A stretch of 64,000 nucleotides of DNA from NCBI GenBank assembly GCA_017577615.1, contig PKRE01000003.1:186001-250000 (forward strand), read 5' to 3'. Origin of the DNA: Gammaproteobacteria bacterium (lineage in GTDB: Bacteria; Pseudomonadota; Gammaproteobacteria; Steroidobacterales; Steroidobacteraceae). The position numbers were made by a program, and so were the translations under genes. The notes below the pieces were generated by a model. It had not been told where the DNA came from, ran no database searches, and saw nothing but the letters and a program-made list of their open reading frames with translations. How positions within the stretch are numbered: position 1 is the stretch's first letter; every line of letters begins with the position of its first letter. Shown one piece after another: positions 44,174 to 52,166 of this stretch.

Positions 44174-44551
44174 TCAGTCGATCGGCTCCAAGGAGACCGA
44201 CGTGCACTCCTTCAGCCCGGGGCCCGTCTCCGCAACCAGACGATACCGCTCGCCAGCGTACACCTCGACGTCGACACTGAGCCGTGTCGTGCTCGAGGTT
44301 TCCGCGATCCGACAATCGACCAGCAGCCGATGCTTACCGGGCAGCACCTCCACCGTGCGCTCCCCAAATCGCAGCGGATAGTCGTCAACCTTGCGCAGTA
44401 TGACGCTCACCGGTACGCCCGCCGTGAAGTGGAAGTCGCCGCTGATCCTCGCGACCTCGTCAGCGGGTCGCGGCCCGCCTTCATAGCTCCTGACGGTCGC
44501 GCACGCCACCAGGCATAGCCCGATGGCACATAGGGCGAAGGCTCGCTTCAT
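44174..44551 (-). CDS. Small lipoprotein, hypothetical
   Basis: 125 residues from the ATG at 44551, 4-nt overlap with the lytic transglycosylase stop. Signal peptide with lipobox LVAC, followed by a short beta-rich domain (ISGDFHFTAGVPVSVILRKVDD, split) with two cysteines, Cys in VDCRIAE and KECTSVS, likely to form a disulfide in the periplasm. Not recognised beyond a general PEGA-like beta fold. Probably works at the envelope with the neighbouring wall enzyme. Confidence 0.68.
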   Translation of the reverse strand: MKRAFALCAIGLCLVACATVRSYEGGPRPADEVARISGDFHFTAGVPVSVILRKVDDYPLRFGERTVEVLPGKHRLLVDCRIAETSSTTRLSVDVEVYAGERYRLVAETGPGLKECTSVSLEPID

Positions 44552-46707
44552 GCGGCGGGCTCCGCGACCACGGGTTCGAGCAGCGGAATCACGAGCTTCG
44601 TCCCGGGCCGCACGGCGCCGAGATCGATGTCCGGATTGTATTGGCGCAGAAGCCAGATCGGAATGTTGTAGCGCTGTTGAGCGAGCACCCATACCGACTC
44701 GCCACGTCGGATGACATGCACCTCGTTGCCCTTGATGCGATAGCGCGCGAAAAACGCTTCCTGCAGCTGGCGGTGATACTCCAGGCGTTTGGCTTCGAAC
44801 TGCTCGCGAGGCACCTTGGAAAAGTCCAGCTTGATCGGCCGCCCGATCACCAGCGGCGTTGCGTACGACATCCGATTCAGCTGCCGCAAGTGACTTGCGC
44901 GCAATCCCAGCCACTCGGCGTAGTGGCCAAGCGTCTCGGCAGCTTGCACGAGGATCGTGCCATCTTCGTGCACGGAGTAATCGTTCGGATCGGCTGAGGC
45001 CGCCGATAGCGTGCCGGGCACGAGCGACGGTCCGATCTCTTCGGCCTCGCGCTCCGTCGTCGGCTCCGCAGCTTCGGCAGCGGCGATGACGGGCGTCGAC
45101 GGGGACGGCGCCACGACGTTGTCCACCGTGACCTCCGCCTCGAGCGGTGGTGCCGCCCGCGCCGCGTCGGCCAGCGCGAGTATCTGGCCTTCATAGATGA
45201 AATGTCGATTGCGAATGTTGTTGAGCTCCATGAGCTTCTCTTCGCTCAACCCATACCGCGCCGCGATCTTCGACAGCGTATCGCCGCGGCGAACGACATA
45301 TGTCCCGGCGCCGGTCACCACACCCGTCGACGGCGCTGCGCGACGCGTTGCCGTCTGCGTGTCGGCGCGCGCCACAGCCGCAGCCGGTGCAGCACCAGCC
45401 TTGGTCGGCAATACGAGGAGCTGTCCCGCACGAATGAGATACGGATGGGACAACCCGTTCAGATCAGCCAACGCACGCACGCTGACACCGTAGCGCGCAG
45501 CGATCGTCGACAGTGTCTCGCCGCTGCGCACGCGGTGGTGGGTATCGGCGAGCTGTGCATCCGTGCCCCAGTGTTCGAGCTTCGCGAGTGCCGCCACCGG
45601 GTCGATGTGCGCGGGCACACGCAACTCGAAGCCCCGTGGAATGTAACGCGAGCCGTTCCACACAGGCGGTAACAGGGCCGGGTTCAGCCGGCGCAGCTCG
45701 TCGCGCTCGACGCCGAGCGCGCTGATGACGGCTGCGGACGGCACGTAGCTCGTCAGTTTGATCACGCGGCTGTTATCGGGCGGATCGAGCTTGAGCGGTC
45801 CGAAAAATTTCTCCGGATTCCGGTCGATTTCCAAGGCAGCGAGAAAAGCCACGTAGAAGTTGCGGGAGGCGAACCCGAACGTGCGGCTCTTGTACTGGCG
45901 CACGATTTTTACGATATCGGTCGTGCCGAGCTGCTCTTTGGCGCGACGCATACCGCCGGGCCCATGGTTGTACGCCGTGAGGGCGAGCGGCCAGGTGCCG
46001 AGCACGAGGTAGTTCTGCTCCAGAAAGCGCGCTGCAGCCTCCGTCGAGCGATACGGATCCAGCCGCTCGTCGACCACTCCGTCGATGCGCAGGAAACGAC
46101 GCCCTGTGCTGCGCATGAATTGCCACATGCCTGCAGCGCCGACCTTCGAATAAGCATACGGATTGAATGAGGACTCCACGTGCGGAAGCGCGGCGAGCTC
46201 GCGAGGCAATCCCATGCGCTCGAAAGTGGCGGCAATGTAGTCCCGCCAGGCACCCGAACGGATGAGACCTTCACGGAAGCGATCCGCCTGTCCCAGCTGA
46301 AAGCGCACCTCCTGCGCCGCCTGTGCGAATCGTGAGCGGTGCGTGTTCTTCGGCCACAGCGCTTTCACGCGTTGTTCCTCGGCGGTCAGGTTTTCCGCTC
46401 CCTGTGCCAAGCGCTCCAGAATGTGCACATATTTCTGCTTTGCGTCTTCAATGCGGCGTGCCCGCTCGCGCGATGCTAGGTCAGCCGGAAACTGCAATAC
46501 CTCGTAGACAACGGCGAGATTGGAGGCGTCGTGAATGAAGCCTCCGTTCGTGGTCACCTCCGTATAGACGCGCCGCCAGAACGCGATGTCTGGCTCGAGC
46601 TCGGCGGGACGCACGAATGCCGTATCCGCGTCCGCGTACGCTGTGTCGAGCTGTGCCAACGCAAGAAGCGAACATACGAAGGTACAGATCAGCCAACGCA
46701 TGAACAT
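44548..46707 (-). CDS. MltD-like membrane-associated lytic transglycosylase with LysM domains
   Basis: 719 residues from the ATG at 46707 (46701 also possible). Signal peptide about 1-25. SLT domain with catalytic Glu178 in LPHVESSFNPYAYS and VGAAGMWQFMRSTGR, ALTAYNHGPGGM. Three LysM modules bind glycan: VRSGETLSTIAARYG, VRRGDTLSKIAARYG and IRRGESVWVLAQQRYN. It cleaves peptidoglycan to 1,6-anhydro-muropeptides, the substrate class of AmpD. No lipobox at the cleavage site, so possibly soluble, unlike E. coli MltD. Confidence 0.9.
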   Translation of the reverse strand: MFMRWLICTFVCSLLALAQLDTAYADADTAFVRPAELEPDIAFWRRVYTEVTTNGGFIHDASNLAVVYEVLQFPADLASRERARRIEDAKQKYVHILERLAQGAENLTAEEQRVKALWPKNTHRSRFAQAAQEVRFQLGQADRFREGLIRSGAWRDYIAATFERMGLPRELAALPHVESSFNPYAYSKVGAAGMWQFMRSTGRRFLRIDGVVDERLDPYRSTEAAARFLEQNYLVLGTWPLALTAYNHGPGGMRRAKEQLGTTDIVKIVRQYKSRTFGFASRNFYVAFLAALEIDRNPEKFFGPLKLDPPDNSRVIKLTSYVPSAAVISALGVERDELRRLNPALLPPVWNGSRYIPRGFELRVPAHIDPVAALAKLEHWGTDAQLADTHHRVRSGETLSTIAARYGVSVRALADLNGLSHPYLIRAGQLLVLPTKAGAAPAAAVARADTQTATRRAAPSTGVVTGAGTYVVRRGDTLSKIAARYGLSEEKLMELNNIRNRHFIYEGQILALADAARAAPPLEAEVTVDNVVAPSPSTPVIAAAEAAEPTTEREAEEIGPSLVPGTLSAASADPNDYSVHEDGTILVQAAETLGHYAEWLGLRASHLRQLNRMSYATPLVIGRPIKLDFSKVPREQFEAKRLEYHRQLQEAFFARYRIKGNEVHVIRRGESVWVLAQQRYNIPIWLLRQYNPDIDLGAVRPGTKLVIPLLEPVVAEPAA

Positions 46708-46840
46708 GAATGGGCTCGAACCAGCTTGCGAGACAGTAAACACGACGCGCAAGACTATGTAAAACGATGGCTCCCTCTCAACCACGAAGTTCTCAGACTG
46801 GGACTGGCGCCTGGAGCTGCTGCGCCCATACACGCTCCGA

Positions 46841-46959
46841 CCCAGCGCCCGGAGCCCAGAGCCCAGCGTAGCTCCTACCTAGACAGGGAAGAGGAAAGAG
46901 GGAATAGGGAATGCAAGCTGTGTGATCACACGTTCCGCCCGAGCCCAAACCCACAGCCC
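46841..46959. repeat. Long heptad array between lrp and the lytic transglycosylase gene
   Basis: CCCAGCG, CCCGGAG, CCCAGAG, CCCAGCG, TAGCTCC, TACCTAG, ACAGGGA, AGAGGAA, AGAGGGA, ATAGGGA (46841-46910) in continuous 7-nt phase; then GAGCCCA, AACCCAC, AGCCCTA up to 46961, forming the lrp stop. Confidence 0.85.
46920..46931. promoter_or_regulatory. Perfect palindrome GTGTGATCACAC
   Basis: A 12-bp perfect palindrome within the repeat-rich gap, about 215 nt upstream of the lytic transglycosylase start. Possibly an operator. Confidence 0.4.
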
Positions 46960-47381
46960 TAGTCCTTATACGTCGTCAGCAACAGATTCGTCTCCGTCTT
47001 CGAGACACCCTCGAGCAGACTGATGCGCGAGATGATGCGATCGAACTCCTGTAGGTTCTCAGCGCGCAGCTCCGCGACGAAGTCCCAACGACCGTTCGTC
47101 GTGTGCAGCGTCACGACGGCTGGATCGCCGCGCAACGCGCGCAGCACAGATTGCGTGCGATTGCCTTCGACGGCAATCGTCATCACGGCACGAATTCCCT
47201 GCGAATCGGCCTGCGGTCTGAGTCTGACCGTGTAGCCGACGATGACGCCCTCCCGCTCCAGGCGGGTGAGCCGGTTCTGAACCGTGCCGCGCGAGACGCG
47301 CAGCTTCTTGGCGAGCGATGCGATCGAGCTGCGCGCGTCATCGCGCAGCAGCGCGATGAGCCGTCGGTCCAGGTCATCCAT
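46959..47381 (-). CDS. Lrp/AsnC family transcriptional regulator
   Basis: 140 residues. N-terminal helix-turn-helix MDDLDRRLIALLRDDARSSI and KKLRVSRGTVQNRLTRLE; C-terminal RAM/AsnC effector domain from about 65. AGGAGGG upstream of the ATG is a good ribosome site. It is divergent from the ornithine cyclodeaminase–arginase operon with 181 nt between, suggesting it senses arginine or ornithine and controls that operon. That link is inference from position. The gene's TAG stop is inside a heptad unit. Confidence 0.9.
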   Translation of the reverse strand: MDDLDRRLIALLRDDARSSIASLAKKLRVSRGTVQNRLTRLEREGVIVGYTVRLRPQADSQGIRAVMTIAVEGNRTQSVLRALRGDPAVVTLHTTNGRWDFVAELRAENLQEFDRIISRISLLEGVSKTETNLLLTTYKD

Positions 47382-47508
47382 TTCGATCCCTCCTGTCGAC
47401 TAGTACGAGGGGAGTCGAGCGCTGAGGCGAGCGCCTGAGCATTTTGGCAGCTCGACCTGGCGATTTGCTCATCTTTCTACAAAAAACCAGCAGTTCGCTC
47501 CCTTTTTA

Positions 47509-47536
47509 TTGACCGCACCAGGACAAACACTACAGT
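47509..47536 (+). promoter_or_regulatory. Sigma-70 promoter for ornithine cyclodeaminase–arginase
   Basis: TTGACC (47509-47514), 16-nt spacer, TACAGT (47531-47536). The -35 matches five of six. Transcription would start near 47543, 20 nt before the ATG at 47563, which rules out an earlier start codon. Confidence 0.6.
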
Positions 47537-47562
47537 GGTCTGAGCGTTATGTGGGATGTCCC

Positions 47563-48645
47563 ATGGTTCAGTACATCGGTACCGAAAGGATCAAGGAACT
47601 GGTCGCGCACGTCGGAATCGGGCGCTTCATCGCAGAGCTCGCACGAGAGATCGAGGCGGACTTCCGTCGCTGGGACGATTTCGACAAGTCGCCTCGTCAC
47701 GCAGTCCATTCCCCAGTCGGCGTGATCGAGCTCATGCCCATCAGCGACGGCAACGAGTACTCATTTAAGTATGTGAACGGTCATCCCAAGAACACGGCGC
47801 AAGGCCTGCTCACTGTGACGGCTTTCGGCGTACTCGCCGAGGTCGACACCGGCTACCCGCGTCTGATAGCCGAGCTCACTTTTACGACCGCGCTGCGCAC
47901 AGCAGCCATGTCGGCCCTCGCAGCGCAGTGGCTGGCGCGACCCGACAGCCGCGTCATGGCGCTGGTGGGCAACGGGGCGCAAAGCGAGTTCCAAGCCATC
48001 GCCTTCCACCACATTCTTGGCGTACGCGAGCTGCGCCTGTTCGACACCGATCCGCACGCGACCGACAAGTTGGTTCGCAACCTGAGCGCGTTGTCCTTAC
48101 CCGGCCTGGAGATCGTGCGCTGTACCTCGACAGCCGAAGCCGTGCGCGGGGCTGACATCGTCACGACGGCGACCGCAGCCAAGCGCAAGGCGGCAGTGCT
48201 CACGCCCGAGATGATCGAGCCTGGAATGCACATCAACGCAGTCGGCGGCGATTGCCCGGGCAAGACCGAGCTGCATCGTGACATCCTGATGCGCAGCGAT
48301 GCACGGGTAGTGGTCGAGTTCGAGCCGCAGTCGCGCATCGAAGGCGAAGTCCAGCAGCTCGAGCCCACGTTTCCCGTGATCGAGTTCGCCGATGTCGTCA
48401 AGCGCAAGGTCAGCGTTCGCGCGACTGGTCAGGAAGTCACGATCTTCGATTCCGTGGGCTTCGCCATCGAGGACTTCTCCTCGTTGCGTTACCTCGAGCG
48501 GCTGCACCGCGAGGTCGGCGGCACGCGCACCGCGCTCGACCTTGTGCCCAGCGTGCGCGACCCCAAGGATTTGTTCGCTGATCTGGTCTCTACGCTAACC
48601 GGTTGCTCCGCGCAGGCGCGCGGACGAAGCGCTGCTCGCGTATGA
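47563..48645 (+). CDS. Ornithine cyclodeaminase family protein
   Basis: 360 residues. NAD-binding core: MALVGNGAQSEFQAIAFHHILGV (split), LFDTDPHATDKL and ADIVTTATAAKRKAAVLTPEMI; substrate residues in KYVNGHPKNTAQGLLTV and HINAVGGDCPGKTEL, a form typical of true ornithine cyclodeaminases rather than of mu-crystallin-like ketimine reductases. It converts ornithine directly to proline and ammonia. Overlaps arginase by 4 nt, so arginine goes to ornithine then proline in one operon. Confidence 0.9.
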   Translation: MVQYIGTERIKELVAHVGIGRFIAELAREIEADFRRWDDFDKSPRHAVHSPVGVIELMPISDGNEYSFKYVNGHPKNTAQGLLTVTAFGVLAEVDTGYPRLIAELTFTTALRTAAMSALAAQWLARPDSRVMALVGNGAQSEFQAIAFHHILGVRELRLFDTDPHATDKLVRNLSALSLPGLEIVRCTSTAEAVRGADIVTTATAAKRKAAVLTPEMIEPGMHINAVGGDCPGKTELHRDILMRSDARVVVEFEPQSRIEGEVQQLEPTFPVIEFADVVKRKVSVRATGQEVTIFDSVGFAIEDFSSLRYLERLHREVGGTRTALDLVPSVRDPKDLFADLVSTLTGCSAQARGRSAARV

Positions 48646-49568
48646 ACACGCACATCGCACGGCCAGTGACACTCATCGGCGCGCCGACGGATGTCGGCGC
48701 ACGGCATCGTGGCGCATCGATGGGTCCCGAGGCGCTGCGTGTCGCTGGCCTGCACGCGGCGCTGGTTGCACGAGGTCTCGACGTGATCGATCGCGGCAAT
48801 CTCAGCGGACCGCCGAATCCCGAGCGACCCCGCGTTGGTGGATATCGTCATTTCGCCGAGGTGGTGGAATGGAATCGCCGCGTGCACGATGCGGTGTACG
48901 CCGAGCTTGCCGCCAACCGCGTGCCCATTCTGCTCGGGGGTGATCACTCTCTGAGCATCGGTTCCATCAGCGCGGTTGCGCGCCATTGCCGCGACACCGG
49001 TAAGAGGTTGCGTGTCCTCTGGCTCGATGCTCACGCGGATTTCAACACGAGCGACCTATCGCCAACGGGCAACATTCATGGCATGCCGGTGGCGTGTCTG
49101 TGCGGGTTCGGCCCCGAGGAGCTCACCGCGATCGGCGGGCACGTCCCTGCTCTACAGCCGAGCTGGATTCGCGAGATCGGCGTGCGCAGCGTCGATGCGG
49201 GCGAGAAGCGTTTCGTGCACGAGCAGCAGCTCGAAGTGTTCGACATGCGCTACATCGACGAGCACGGCGTGCGCCATACGATGCAGGTTGCGCTCGATGG
49301 GCTCGATGCGAACACCCACTTGCACGTGAGCTTCGATGTCGACTTCCTCGATCCCGAGATTGCGCCGGGCGTGGGCACGACCGTGCCCGGCGGCCCCACG
49401 TACCGCGAAGCGCAGCTCTGCATGGAGATGATCGCGGACACTGGCCTGCTGGCTTCACTCGACATCATGGAGCTCAACCCTGCCATGGACGTGCACAATC
49501 GAACCGCGAAGCTGGCCGTCGACCTTGTTGAATCCCTATTCGGGAAAAGCACGTTGGTCAGACGTTAG
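48642..49568 (+). CDS. rocF: Arginase
   Basis: 308 residues from the ATG at 48642, overlapping the cyclodeaminase stop. The manganese ligands are present: GGDHSLSIGS, WLDAHADFNT and FDVDFLDPEIAPG. IGAPTDVGARHRGASMGP at the N-terminus and NIHGMPVA are arginase signatures (agmatinases differ there). It splits arginine to ornithine and urea. No urease or ornithine decarboxylase is in view. Confidence 0.94.
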   Translation: MNTHIARPVTLIGAPTDVGARHRGASMGPEALRVAGLHAALVARGLDVIDRGNLSGPPNPERPRVGGYRHFAEVVEWNRRVHDAVYAELAANRVPILLGGDHSLSIGSISAVARHCRDTGKRLRVLWLDAHADFNTSDLSPTGNIHGMPVACLCGFGPEELTAIGGHVPALQPSWIREIGVRSVDAGEKRFVHEQQLEVFDMRYIDEHGVRHTMQVALDGLDANTHLHVSFDVDFLDPEIAPGVGTTVPGGPTYREAQLCMEMIADTGLLASLDIMELNPAMDVHNRTAKLAVDLVESLFGKSTLVRR

Positions 49569-49706
49569 GGAAAGCCGTCGCATGCCATGCCTGGCCAAGA
49601 GGCTTCGGGAGAGGACTGCGGCAGGAAGCCCCAGAAGCGCTCCCGCTGCAGACCTTCATGCCAGCGGTACCCTGACGCGTATACGTTCCGCTGCCGATGA
49701 GCAATG

Positions 49707-50156
49707 CTACGCGGCAGGTATTTCGGCCTCGACCAGCTTTGCCAGCTGCGCCAGCGATTCCTGCCAGCCAAGATAGCACTGCTCCACCGGTATCACGTCT
49801 GGCAAGCCTTCCTGCACGATCGTCAGCTCCGTCCCGCAGGAGACCGGTTTGAAGCTGATCGTGGCCTGCATCTCGCCTTGCAAGCTCGGGTCGTCGAAGC
49901 TATCCGTGTAGCGAATGCGCTCGTTGGGCACGAGCTCGATGTACGTTCCACCGAACGAGTGAGTCTGTCCATTGGAGAAGTTGGTGAAGGACATCTTGTA
50001 GGTGCCTCCGACCCTCGCGTCCAAGTGGTGCACCTTGCAGGTGAAGCCGTTGGGCGGGAGCCACTTGGCCATGGCGTCGCCGTCGAGGAATGCCCTGTAG
50101 ACGCGCTCAGCAGGAGCGCGAAGGACACGATGCAGTCGAACCGTATTGGTTGCCAT
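49707..50156 (-). CDS. SRPBCC/AHSA1-family protein
   Basis: 149 residues. HRVLRAPAERVYRAFLDGDAMAKWLPP opens the START-like hydrophobic-pocket fold (shown split elsewhere), followed by GGTYKMSFTNFSNGQ and ISFKPVSCGTELTIVQEGLP. Members bind lipids or small hydrophobic ligands or, in the eukaryotic branch, activate Hsp90. Single gene; its neighbours do not define a function. Confidence 0.85.
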   Translation of the reverse strand: MATNTVRLHRVLRAPAERVYRAFLDGDAMAKWLPPNGFTCKVHHLDARVGGTYKMSFTNFSNGQTHSFGGTYIELVPNERIRYTDSFDDPSLQGEMQATISFKPVSCGTELTIVQEGLPDVIPVEQCYLGWQESLAQLAKLVEAEIPAA

Positions 50157-50236
50157 AGGGTTGCTCCAGGGTTGACGAAGAAATCCGCTGTCTTCCTCAA
50201 GGACGTGCGACGACAGCGAGAACCGACATGTGGGTC

Positions 50237-50299
50237 GGAGGCTGTAGACTGTAGGCCGTAGCTAAGCCGCTCCGCCCTACAGCCTACTGCCTACAGTCT
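50237..50299. repeat. Heptad hairpin unit of 9 units directly before the sirtuin start
   Basis: GGAGGCT, GTAGACT, GTAGGCC, GTAGCTA, AGCCGCT, CCGCCCT, ACAGCCT, ACTGCCT, ACAGTCT with no break. TAGACTGTAGGC (50245-50256) and GCCTACAGTCTA (50289-50300) are perfectly complementary. Confidence 0.9.
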
Positions 50300-50302
50300 A
50301 GA

Positions 50303-51160
50303 ATGACCTCGAACAGCCTCGCCATTGCTCTCGACTGGTTGTCGTCCGCTTGGGACGGAAAGGGTCCCATCTTGGTGCTTACGGGCGCCGGTATCTCCGC
50401 CGAGAGCGGCATACCAACGTTCCGCGGCGAGGAAGGATATTGGCGCATCGGCTCGCGCAATTACTTCCCCCAAGAGCTGGCCACGCGCGCAGCCTTCGCG
50501 CGGATGCCGGAGCACATCTGGGGATGGTATCTGTATCGGCGTGGTGTGTGTCGCGCTGCTGCGCCGAACGCTGCGCATCTTGCGCTGGCGCGGCTCGAGC
50601 AAGAGCTTGCTGCGCGCGGCGAAGCAGAGCGTTTCGTGCTCGTCACCCAGAACGTAGACGGCCTGCACCTACGCGCCGGCAACACTCTCGAGCGGACGTA
50701 CCAAATCCACGGAAACATCGACTTCATGCGCTCGGTCGACGATCGGGACACGCGGATTTTTCCCATCCCGCCCGAGATCGGCGAGCGCTGGGAGCGCGGC
50801 AAGCCGATCGGAGAACGGGAGCGCGCGCTGCTCGTGTGCCCGGATGGCACCCCCGCCAGACCGCATGTTCTATGGTTCGACGAAAGCTACGACGAAGAGC
50901 GCTTTCGATTTCACAGCACGCTCGCGGCAATCGAACGTGCGGCACTCGCTATCGTGGTCGGCACCTCCGGCTCGACCAATCTGCCATCCATGGTCGTGCA
51001 TCGTGCGCTCGAGCGGGGCATCCCACTCTTGATCTTGAACCGCGACGAAAGCACCTTCTCCGCGGTGGCACGTGGCCGGCCGGCGGCTCGATTCCTCCAA
51101 GGTCGCGCAGGCGAGTACCTGCCCTCCGTCGTCGACACAGTGCTCGCACAAGCACGGTGA
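50303..51160 (+). CDS. Sir2-family protein without the zinc cysteines
   Basis: 285 residues. NAD-binding motifs are intact: VLTGAGISAESGIPTFRG, TQNVDGLHLRAG, catalytic His136 in QIHGNID, and VGTSGSTNLPSM near the end. The four Cys of the sirtuin zinc ribbon are missing; only Cys179 remains between the catalytic His and HVLWFDESYDE. Family members deacylate lysine with NAD; a zinc-less form may have another substrate or act on NAD alone. The ATG follows the heptad palindrome by 3 nt and has no visible ribosome site. Confidence 0.85.
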   Translation: MTSNSLAIALDWLSSAWDGKGPILVLTGAGISAESGIPTFRGEEGYWRIGSRNYFPQELATRAAFARMPEHIWGWYLYRRGVCRAAAPNAAHLALARLEQELAARGEAERFVLVTQNVDGLHLRAGNTLERTYQIHGNIDFMRSVDDRDTRIFPIPPEIGERWERGKPIGERERALLVCPDGTPARPHVLWFDESYDEERFRFHSTLAAIERAALAIVVGTSGSTNLPSMVVHRALERGIPLLILNRDESTFSAVARGRPAARFLQGRAGEYLPSVVDTVLAQAR

Positions 51161-51212
51161 GAATGCACTGATGCGACGATGCCAGCGGCGACAAGGAACG
51201 TCAGTAAAGGAA

Positions 51213-51974
51213 TCAATCCTGCACCCAGTAAACAATCGCGATGCCGAAGCCGATCGCAACGATGGCCCACCTCAATGCGGCCGGCTTCATCCACAGGGCA
51301 AGCCTTCCACCCAATGCCCCGCCGAGCAGCGCCCCGATCGCCATCACTCCTGCGAAGGCCCAGACGATGTGTCCGGACCAGAGGAAGAATAGCACCGCTG
51401 CCACGTTCACGACGGATGCGAGCACCTGCTTGAGCGCATTGAGGCGACCGAAGGTATCGGCGGTGGTGAGGCCGAGCACTGCAACGAGAAGCACACTCAT
51501 GCCCGCGCTGAAGAATCCGCCGTATATCGACGCCACAACCACTGCGATCAGCGCCATTGCGTTGGCGCGCTGCCGCCCCTGCGCAGCGGCGCGGCGTAAC
51601 ACCAGCGCACGCACCGGCTCTTGAACGGCGAGCAAAACGGATGCGGTCGTCAACATCCATGGGATCAATGCAGTGAACGTCCTTTCCTGTGTATGGACGA
51701 GAACGAACGCACCAATGAGGCCGCCGGCGGCGGCAGCCGGAACGAGCACGAGCGCCCGCGCCTTCTGTCCCTTTAGATTTCTCAGCTGCGCGAGCGTGGC
51801 GCCGAAATAGCCTGGGCACAGTGCCACCGCATTCGTGACGTTCGCCGCAATCGGTGGCACACCAAGCGCCACGAGCACCGGGAAGCTGATGAGCGTGCCG
51901 CCACCGGCAAGCGCGTTGAACACCCCTGCAGCGATCGCCGCCAGACCCGCGAGCGCTAGATCGATCACGTTCAC
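51213..51974 (-). CDS. TauE/SafE (TSUP) family transporter
   Basis: 253 residues from a GTG at 51974 (51968 also possible), about eight membrane segments. GVFNALAGGGTLISFPVLVALGVPP is the diagnostic first repeat and YGGFFSAGMSVLL the second half's counterpart. It probably exports sulfite, sulfoacetate or related organosulfonates, or takes up sulfur compounds; no sulfur genes are adjacent. The 93 nt of frame upstream is Arg/Ser-rich and not used. Confidence 0.87.
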   Translation of the reverse strand: MNVIDLALAGLAAIAAGVFNALAGGGTLISFPVLVALGVPPIAANVTNAVALCPGYFGATLAQLRNLKGQKARALVLVPAAAAGGLIGAFVLVHTQERTFTALIPWMLTTASVLLAVQEPVRALVLRRAAAQGRQRANAMALIAVVVASIYGGFFSAGMSVLLVAVLGLTTADTFGRLNALKQVLASVVNVAAVLFFLWSGHIVWAFAGVMAIGALLGGALGGRLALWMKPAALRWAIVAIGFGIAIVYWVQD

Positions 51975-52166
51975 GATTCGTTTTCTCAGTGCGCTAGCTT
52001 TGTGTCGATGGGATGACTTAACGCGCCCTCTTGCTTGTGCAGCACTGCCAGAGCGACCAGCGCTCACTTGCCGTGATCAATATCGGCCCGATGTTCTGCG
52101 TTGCTCGCCATCGACCAGACGGCGAGCTAGTCTACGTGCCCTGCAGGATGCCTGCACACGTTCAAA

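Noticed and set aside
46841..46910. CRISPR or satellite interpretation of the heptad arrays
   Set aside because: No constant repeat with unique spacers of fixed size; units are 7 nt and degenerate, with complementary arms.
47509..47562. TTG start that would lengthen ornithine cyclodeaminase by 18 residues
   Set aside because: The codon is part of the -35 box and lies upstream of the predicted transcript start.
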